A stretch of 64,000 nt of DNA from Treponema vincentii (GTDB taxonomy: Bacteria; Spirochaetota; Spirochaetia; Treponematales; Treponemataceae): assembly GCF_018336815.1 (NCBI RefSeq), contig NZ_CP050497.1:620001-684000 (forward strand), written 5' to 3'. Below, piece by piece: positions 63,434 through 64,000 of this stretch. A model generated the notes under the pieces. The model was not told where the DNA came from, searched no databases, and saw only the letters and a program-made list of their open reading frames with translations. The first letter of the stretch is position 1; every line of letters starts with the position of its first letter. A program made the translations under genes and the position numbers.

Positions 63434-63825
63434 AAATCCTATTAGATACGCACTATTTATTATGGGCATTTATTGATACAAGTAAAATATCTAAATCAGT
63501 TTATAATAAATTATTAGCAGACGAAAATGAAATTTTTTATAGTCAAGCTAGTTTATGGGAAATATCAATAAAATGTAATATGGGCAAATTATCCCTAAAA
63601 GGAATAACTCCTGAAGAATTCTATGAAGAAGTAGAAAATAGTTTTTTTAAATGTAGACCTTTTAAAAATGATGAATTAATTAGTTTTTATAAATTGCCGA
63701 TAGAACACAAAGACCCATTTGATAGAATTATGATTTGGCAATCAATAAACTCTGATTATTATTTTTTATCTGTTGATACACAGGTTATAAAGTATAAAAA
63801 ATATGGCTTAAAAATCTTATCCTAA
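63430..63825 (+). CDS. vapC: PIN-domain toxin (VapC)
   Basis: 131 residues. RNase with PIN acidic residues: LLDTHYLLW (Asp), EISIK (Glu), KDPFDRIMIWQ (Asp) and SVDTQVIKYK (Asp). Cleaves tRNA or rRNA when free. Intact, overlapping the antitoxin gene; an attC begins at its stop. Confidence 0.9.
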   Translation: MKILLDTHYLLWAFIDTSKISKSVYNKLLADENEIFYSQASLWEISIKCNMGKLSLKGITPEEFYEEVENSFFKCRPFKNDELISFYKLPIEHKDPFDRIMIWQSINSDYYFLSVDTQVIKYKKYGLKILS

Positions 63826-63966
63826 CACCCGCTTCAACGCTGACAAAAGCCTTTGCCATGGAAATTGCTTATGTCGCTGTGTCACTAAAGTGGCTGCGCT
63901 CTTTTATGCAATTTCCACGCCAAGCCCTATACGGGCACGGCAATGCAGTTTAAAACGATGTTATGT
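63820..63966 (+). other. attC site 3
   Basis: CCTAAC, ACCCGCTTCAACGCTGAC, a long imperfect palindromic centre (GGAAATTGC / GCAATTTCC), TGCAGTTTAAAACGATGTTATGT with GTTATGT at 63960-63966. 147 bases. A further cassette starts just before the window edge. Confidence 0.8.
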
Positions 63967-64000
63967 GGACGGCTCTGCGAGACGCTTTGGGATAGGAGAG

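Overview
The window reads as chromosomal DNA of a host-associated spirochete, most likely an oral Treponema. This is inferred from the circularly permuted MglB-type sugar-binding lipoprotein, the cysteine-bearing leucine-rich-repeat lipoprotein, the TPR and OmpA-like envelope proteins, the selenoprotein glycine reductase genes and the integron gene cassettes (T. denticola is known to carry a chromosomal integron). No species assignment is possible from sequence alone. No tRNA, rRNA or CRISPR array was noticed.

Layout. 1-1572: end of an integron-cassette region (DUF1232 gene, a membrane/coiled-coil gene broken by an in-frame TAG, an attC-like site). 1.9-8.9 kb: ackA, a phase-variable-looking LRR lipoprotein with a 12-G tract, Rpn-type nucleases and their remnants, an orphan higA, a stray attC-like site and a GNAT. 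8.9-17.1 kb: serS, secG, a propeller-sensor diguanylate cyclase, an EF-G paralogue and a phosphofructokinase. 17.4-22.4 kb: the mglBAC sugar ABC transporter. 22.5-26.4 kb: hairpin-repeat clusters on both sides of recG. 26.4-34.5 kb: ychF, a DUF4143 remnant, TPR genes, rlmN, envelope proteins, an SDR and a flavodoxin. 34.6-39.6 kb: a MerR regulator with two YfcC-type transporters flanking an amidohydrolase. 39.6-56.5 kb: an AddB-like nuclease, selenoprotein grdB with grdE, an HNH plus PD-(D/E)XK nuclease, a selenium-type xanthine dehydrogenase, panE, a prolyl-tRNA editing protein, grdX and a GatB-asparaginase fusion. 56.7-60.4 kb: a glycosidase and ppk. 61.3-64 kb: attC-punctuated cassettes with higBA, hicB and phd-vapC toxin-antitoxin genes.

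How it fits together. Glycine reductase makes acetyl-phosphate, which AckA converts to ATP. GrdX, the GatB/asparaginase fusion, the prolyl-tRNA editing protein and the selenium-type hydroxylase point to amino-acid and purine fermentation with selenium. MglBAC and phosphofructokinase provide a sugar route.

The most unusual signal is non-coding. Several families of dispersed nested palindromes keep their architecture and loop sequence while their stems differ completely between copies, with both arms changed in step. They fill the intergenic spaces, form mosaics with each other, truncate Rpn genes and supply the 3' end of recG. A second pattern is that at least five genes are broken by a one-base change in a homopolymer (panE, ppk, flavodoxin, higB and a zinc-ribbon cassette gene), and the lipoprotein by a 12-G run. 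These are either assembly errors or contingency tracts.
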